NCBI GenBank assembly: GCA_963922205.1
Contig: CAWUHX010000032.1
Coordinates: forward strand, 496,001 to 560,000
Reading direction: 5' to 3'
From: Romanomermis culicivorax
Lineage: Eukaryota; Nematoda; Enoplea; Mermithida; Mermithidae
DNA length: 64,000 nt
Part shown: positions 61,601 to 64,000 of the stretch, piece after piece
Numbering within the stretch: the stretch's first letter is position 1
Layout: the number at the start of each line of letters is the position of its first letter
Notes under the pieces: model-generated
Told to the model about the DNA's origin: nothing
The model's input: only the letters and a program-made list of their open reading frames with translations
The model's database searches: none
Made by a program: the position numbers and the translations under genes

Positions 61601-64000
61601 AAGCAATTCCCCATGGTGTACCAACACAGTTTTAGTTCCCAAAAAAGACGGAGGCCATCGTTTATGCATTGATTTTAGAGGCCTCAACAAAGTCACCAAA
61701 AAAGATACCTACCCCTTGCCCCGGATAGACGAAATTCTAGACACCCTCCGTGGAATGAAATATTTCACCTCCCTTGACCAATCCAATGCATACTATTCCA
61801 TTCCCATAGCACAAACAGACAGAGAAAAAACAGCCTTTAATTGCTCAGCCGGCCAGTATCAATTCAATTACCTCCCCTTTGGACTCACCAATGCCCCAGC
61901 CACATTCCAAAGGTTAATGGATGTTATTCTTTCGGGTCTGCAATGGAACACATGCCTTGTATATCTCGACGATGTCTTGGTATTCGCAGATTCCCATGCC
62001 CAAATGCTGGAACGTTTAGACACTATTCTTGCCCGATTCTCACAAGCAGGCCTTAAGCTAAACATCCAAAAATGCAAATTCTGCCAGCCCCAAGTCCAAT
62101 ACTTAGGCCACGTCATTTCCCAGCAAGGCATTTCACCAGACCCCCATAAGGTACAGGCAATCTATGACATACCCACGCCCAAAAGCTCAAAAGAAGTTAA
62201 ATCATTCCTTGGCCTACCCTCATATTATCGTAGATTCATCCCAAATTGCTCTCAAGTTTCTAGCCCACTCACATCGCTACTCAAAAAGAACTCAGAATTT
62301 TCCTGGGGCCCTGAACAGCAAAATGCATTCACTAAGCTTAAAGAATTACTCATTCATGCCCCAATACTGCAGCACCCCGATTTCACAAAACCGTTTATTC
62401 TGCAAACTGACGCCTCAAAACTCGGCATCGGCGCCATTCTCAGTCAGCTAGATAGTAAAGGTCAGGATCGCCCCATTGCTTTTGGGAGCCGCACATTGAA
62501 ACCCGCAGAACGCAACTATCCGATCACTGAGTTAGAAACCCTTGCAGTAGTCGAATTTGTCAAGTATTTCCGCCCCTATCTTTTCCAGCAACATGTTATT
62601 GTACACACTGACCACACAGCAGTTCAGGCAGTCTTACAAAAGGAAAACCCGTCCCCTCGCATTGCCCGTTGGGGATTAGCTCTCTCTGGCATTCAGCTAG
62701 ACATTCGACCCAAGAAAGGCACTGCTAACCGCAACGCAGATGCAGTTTCTCGATTCCCCTCACAGACAGCAAAGCAATCCTTTGATATTGAGCAATTAGA
62801 AACCCGCCCCGAAATATCAACCATCAATTCAGTTTTGGAAGCCGAAGCAACTGAACAAGAAGAGCAACAGAAAAACTTTGCCGAACTCCAACGCACTGAT
62901 CCAACTGTCAAAAGTATTTTAGCAAAAATTGCCCAAAAACACCCCCTTACTCTGATCAAATTCGCCGTGCATCAAAACATTCTCTTCCGTATAGTCGACA
63001 AACAGGCAAAACTATACATTCCCAAGTCCCAAGTCCAGCATCTCATCGCCTCACATCATGACAGCAAGTTCACAGGTCATTTTGCGGCCCGGAAAACCCT
63101 ACACTTGCTCAGACAGAAATATTTTTGGCCCCAAATGAGCCGTGATATCAAACGTTACTGCAAAACTTGTCACCCATGCCAGACACAGAAAGCCCTCCGA
63201 CACAAAGTGCATGCAAACTTGGTACCAATTCAGCCGACTGGCCCCTTTGATAGAGTCGGTGTTGATTGCATGGGACTGTTACCCCTCACTGAAGACGGCA
63301 ACCGATTCATTGTCGTTTTCATCGATTATTTCACAAAGTATGTAGAGGCATTCCCGACCCCTGACATCACTGCGGCCACTATTGCCAAGCTATTCGTAAC
63401 CAAAATTGTTTGTCGTCATGGGTCCCCAAAAATCATCCATTGTGATCGTGGCACCGATTTTGTATCCGATCTCTTCTCACGGATCACCAGTTTATGCAAC
63501 ACTCAGAAAATTCACACTACCCCATATCATCCCATTGCCAATGGAGAAGTTGAGCGTTGCAACCAAACCCTAGCCACCCGTATCCGCATGTACATCAATT
63601 CAAATCACACTGATTGGGATACTTATCTGCCCTATGCCGTTTTTTCGATCAACATCCATAAAAATGATAGCACATCCTATCCCCCATTTGAATTACTCCA
63701 CGGTAGGCAAGCTAATCTGCCGTCAGATGCAGCTCTAAATTTTTTCCCCACGTCCTACATGGTTGACTTAGACGATTACGCCCTTCGTGTAAAATCGCAT
63801 TTTACGGAAGCACTCTCAACCGTGCAGAAAAGTTTGCAAAAAGCCCAAGCCCACTATACCCGTCAGTATAACAAGCATGCTCAGAACATACATTACAAGG
63901 CAGGTGATCTTATTCTCTACAAAAATCATTCGTGTAAACAAGGGCTGACTCCCAAATTCCTCCCTCGCCAGAACGGGCCCTATACAGTTACAAACTTCAT
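56907..64000 (+). CDS. Single Gag-Env-Pol polyprotein ORF (3' end outside window)
   Basis: The first in-frame ATG is at 56907 (MTHQTQDHLGE). The frame is open upstream too, back past the PBS, but without an ATG. Landmarks all fall in the same frame: zinc knuckle Cys at 57834, signal-peptide Cys at 58686, protease motif at 60678 and RT catalytic Asp at 61968. No in-frame stop appears up to 64000. The protease would process the precursor and signal peptidase probably also cuts at the Env start. No frameshift, readthrough or internal stop separates gag from pol, so stoichiometry must be set in another way. Confidence 0.85.
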   Translation, partial: MTHQTQDHLGEIVREQINDLFSEHFRTLRTQLNQNTVNPTLIDDLRTANIRNNMANNFYAKPTVFTGGVTQHFGEWNKRLEQFMALQGMKDTDVQLKLACLEIHLGGAALAKFKSLANSENPPHTYEQYKVALQTFFPNNRDNELHQQFLRERKQKRSETVTEFLFDLEHLATLAYPNFNTDAREMIIKPLFVEGMQNEIREAIKYRRFATLKEMSDEAAYIEQQILRNELKSNVLPFIPPKPEPIFSLTKNTDQQDLLHQLEQQVKDLQLQIKQKTQPPQQSSYNNFSNNTFSRNNAYRNNTTPRQPTCFQCGQIGHVARNCKSVGTRKSCEICFRNNHSTRDCKSPCIHCSQTGHRSDNCLSKPYSNFQCFLCKQRGHTSRYCPNQQSRNIQNCIEYRQPQPLMDIDDPAFYSKLPAITNGPQTTLGTIMPNTHRRSDEYVLDLDVPDWCAMSPPPTPEAAKIEKSPPTIPVGYKIPRKQDTTPPTAPETPSKTGRNLLSLLHGLTPEPYQFRPRQTLLPTPASKQVQTPSHNSNSKLLRTVQISNRPPPQPKIAKRQHQKPQRQIEHNENIQYPAASTKTLHWPLYCIFLCIIIPTSCSAQFQMCGTSLSGHSVSIPKLVSCMPPSTVDKPVQTFGKIYIPSTKPHITDAYKCSVRKRKICTNTGFFGSKGIVFDQTEMQNLTPHVCKAIVIDKEHNGQKLYETQPGFWSTNNSLSIEYTWCCTDHCTSVTNVIIEIGQIASWNGKSMTGTLGDLGSCKPTSGHCVTADGSIIWNETAFENLCPFEYKNTHPIKLTQTHMIIEELQGAFSVKNTVFSNPNCPEIQDSILTEQGIIVQLDKSTPHRNAFLTPKTNETHTTLYDFDDFEPINAKLNYLADKIQEFEIQNFKNVWNELCRQAQRHLDLVWQILRLDATLGARAFLQRTDIIAEFTGEALTVWPCKQVNASKIFYNHKINQTCYKLLPILVGTELMFSNPGGNDLTPFSQTVDCHHMHVALYKQNNTWVSETGFPHVTNLPLEIVWNQNFSLFHFNTPAIFHDQLATISTNLLFLKQYIYKTHTLENIVKKLVNYTAQMSLNSDTVYNIISGTGQALGNTLSGAGQGIEHVITGTTQSLTDGLNNLLKGPLQIIINLAVITVVIAGVFYSFLVLRKYFPSSKHHATNEHAYEIPSNNRHLHETIPPSFGHALLELANRRGAQTQQKYVLVDIDTPRTPAIELINQIQQSASNKPPQNVPEKHTPHIPITLNGKLMTKGMIDTGAVYSLIDSRVAQLLQLDMKPPLVQAKAANNLPIHFVGTTFVTVTAQTIQETIMVHVQKDCTADILLGKNFLSRFSEYTINNQKSQVKFGNVILPCDGLEYSPLSTRGGTYLDEKLELPPRTVTEFTVPLPKSYLQVKQLEFTPKPKQNPKVHFAACISENQNSRIRISVLNTQETAQILYPGTCIGTVSCYIPKQNAPANLTPSMQNQPNRFDTFTWLKENVNLTSSDLTETEKMQLLRALSKYPTLYAKSKMDVGRTTLVSHTIDTNGSQPVRRQLYRTSPKEKQIIQAEVEQLAAAGVISQSNSPWCTNTVLVPKKDGGHRLCIDFRGLNKVTKKDTYPLPRIDEILDTLRGMKYFTSLDQSNAYYSIPIAQTDREKTAFNCSAGQYQFNYLPFGLTNAPATFQRLMDVILSGLQWNTCLVYLDDVLVFADSHAQMLERLDTILARFSQAGLKLNIQKCKFCQPQVQYLGHVISQQGISPDPHKVQAIYDIPTPKSSKEVKSFLGLPSYYRRFIPNCSQVSSPLTSLLKKNSEFSWGPEQQNAFTKLKELLIHAPILQHPDFTKPFILQTDASKLGIGAILSQLDSKGQDRPIAFGSRTLKPAERNYPITELETLAVVEFVKYFRPYLFQQHVIVHTDHTAVQAVLQKENPSPRIARWGLALSGIQLDIRPKKGTANRNADAVSRFPSQTAKQSFDIEQLETRPEISTINSVLEAEATEQEEQQKNFAELQRTDPTVKSILAKIAQKHPLTLIKFAVHQNILFRIVDKQAKLYIPKSQVQHLIASHHDSKFTGHFAARKTLHLLRQKYFWPQMSRDIKRYCKTCHPCQTQKALRHKVHANLVPIQPTGPFDRVGVDCMGLLPLTEDGNRFIVVFIDYFTKYVEAFPTPDITAATIAKLFVTKIVCRHGSPKIIHCDRGTDFVSDLFSRITSLCNTQKIHTTPYHPIANGEVERCNQTLATRIRMYINSNHTDWDTYLPYAVFSINIHKNDSTSYPPFELLHGRQANLPSDAALNFFPTSYMVDLDDYALRVKSHFTEALSTVQKSLQKAQAHYTRQYNKHAQNIHYKAGDLILYKNHSCKQGLTPKFLPRQNGPYTVTNF
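58656..60620 (+). CDS. Envelope-like membrane glycoprotein region, internal to the polyprotein
   Basis: An internal signal peptide (58656-58715, hydrophobic core ending SCSA) is followed by a cysteine-rich N-terminal half (about 58716-59270), about nine N-x-S/T sequons, a basic RKRK stretch near 58880, a Gly-rich helical segment (60150-60280) and one transmembrane helix (about 60290-60366: INLAVITVVIAGVFYSFLVL) with a basic cytoplasmic start (RKYF). This layout is that of a class of viral entry glycoprotein. The segment LGARAF...GEALTVWPC is faintly reminiscent of glycoproteins of chuvirus-like negative-strand viruses, but I cannot confirm the family. No in-frame ATG lies just before it. Confidence 0.72.
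60620..60960 (+). CDS. Aspartic protease region
   Basis: Pepsin-like retroviral protease. HIPITLNGKLMTKGMIDTGA gives the catalytic D-T-G (Asp codon at 60684), and ILLGKNFL is the C-terminal I/L-L-G motif. It lies directly after the Env cytoplasmic tail rather than after Gag. Confidence 0.85.
61400..62340 (+). CDS. Reverse transcriptase region
   Basis: Motifs in order: SPWCTNTVLVPKKDGGHRLC, IDFRGLNKVTKKDTYPLPRI, FTSLDQSNAYYSIPI, LPFGLTNAPATFQRLM, the catalytic YLDDVLVF (61962-61985), then CQPQVQYLGHVIS. All match Ty3/gypsy RT. The catalytic aspartates are intact. Confidence 0.92.
62380..62760 (+). CDS. RNase H region
   Basis: FILQTDASKLGIGAIL gives the first acidic residue, NYPITELETLAVV the Glu, and VHTDHTAV and NRNADAVSRF the remaining Asp residues. 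Intact. Confidence 0.88.
62880..64000 (+). CDS. Integrase region, truncated by the window
   Basis: Zinc-binding HHCC (HH near 63054-63059, Cys pair in KRYCKTCHPCQ). Core D,D,E: DRVGVDCMG, HCDRGTDFVSDLF and PYHPIANGEVERCNQT. It reaches a GPY-type motif (PRQNGPYTV) at the last bases. Whether a chromodomain or a further domain follows is not visible. Confidence 0.88.

Larger units (their letters stand above)
55770..64000 (+). mobile_element. Ty3/gypsy-type LTR retroelement with Env-like domain between Gag and Pol
   Basis: LTR (55770-56663), PBS, then one open frame from 56907 to the window end. Domain order: Gag with CCHC knuckles, Env-like glycoprotein, aspartic protease, RT (YLDD), RNase H, integrase (HHCC and D,D,E) and a start of a GPY-like motif at the end. 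RT before integrase, and the RT motif set, place Pol in the Ty3/gypsy group. The frame is intact for over 2,360 codons, so this copy is young or still competent. The 3' part is missing. Confidence 0.88.

Noticed and set aside
61262-62959. Minus-strand ORFs opposite RT and RNase H
   Set aside because: Antisense shadows of the pol frame with no domain.

Overview
The window is animal nuclear DNA. It is AT-rich, its genes are split by GT-AG introns, it has a C2H2 zinc-finger gene and a LIM/Xin-like cytoskeletal gene, and it carries many DNA transposons, a jockey/CR1-like non-LTR fragment and a large Ty3/gypsy-type LTR element. I can say invertebrate-like metazoan but cannot name the phylum. All coordinates were read by eye; exon edges may be off by a base or two.

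Layout. 1-5.6 kb: nested non-autonomous DNA elements, many with clean 8-bp target duplications, plus a dead non-LTR fragment. 5.9-16.0 kb, minus strand: an 11-exon gene that splices in frame to about 903 aa with 20 C2H2-type fingers. 16-36 kb: repeat-dominated DNA with transposon families whose ends are built from iterated private words, a recurrent GC hairpin, a 98-bp minisatellite, a tRNA-like sequence and a three-level nested insertion at 29.0-30.4 kb. 35.9-37.0 kb: a foldback-like element with 15-bp tandem repeats at its ends. 37.1-51.0 kb, minus strand: a LIM-domain gene with Xin-like G-x-V-K...F-E motifs. Its exons are compatible in phase with two products that share four 5' exons and end in different LIM domains. 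One of its introns (41.6-44.8 kb) holds a 2-kb inverted-repeat element with a Tc1-like transposase remnant. 52.2-55.0 kb: two head-to-head copies of an inverted-repeat element. 55.77-64.0 kb: the 5' LTR, primer-binding site and the first 7.1 kb of one uninterrupted ORF of an LTR retroelement, running off the window.

The strongest novelty candidate is that retroelement. In a single frame it encodes Gag with four CCHC knuckles, then a signal peptide, a glycosylation-site-rich cysteine-rich ectodomain and a transmembrane helix (an envelope-like protein), and only then protease, reverse transcriptase, RNase H and integrase. The order Gag-Env-Pol in one ORF is not the usual one, where env lies 3' of pol. 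The topology is coherent: the signal peptide would send only the middle segment into the ER lumen and the transmembrane helix would return Pol to the cytosol.

The second theme is a set of DNA-transposon families, several with 8-bp target duplications, whose termini are arrays of a short word repeated in both orientations (TTCCACA/TGTGGAA, TTTGTGCC/GGCACAAA, GGTTTTTGG, CCCCGACCATCCC and others). Twelve copies of a GC-rich hairpin are scattered among these elements. Paralogous unoccupied sites inside this same window prove several of the insertions.
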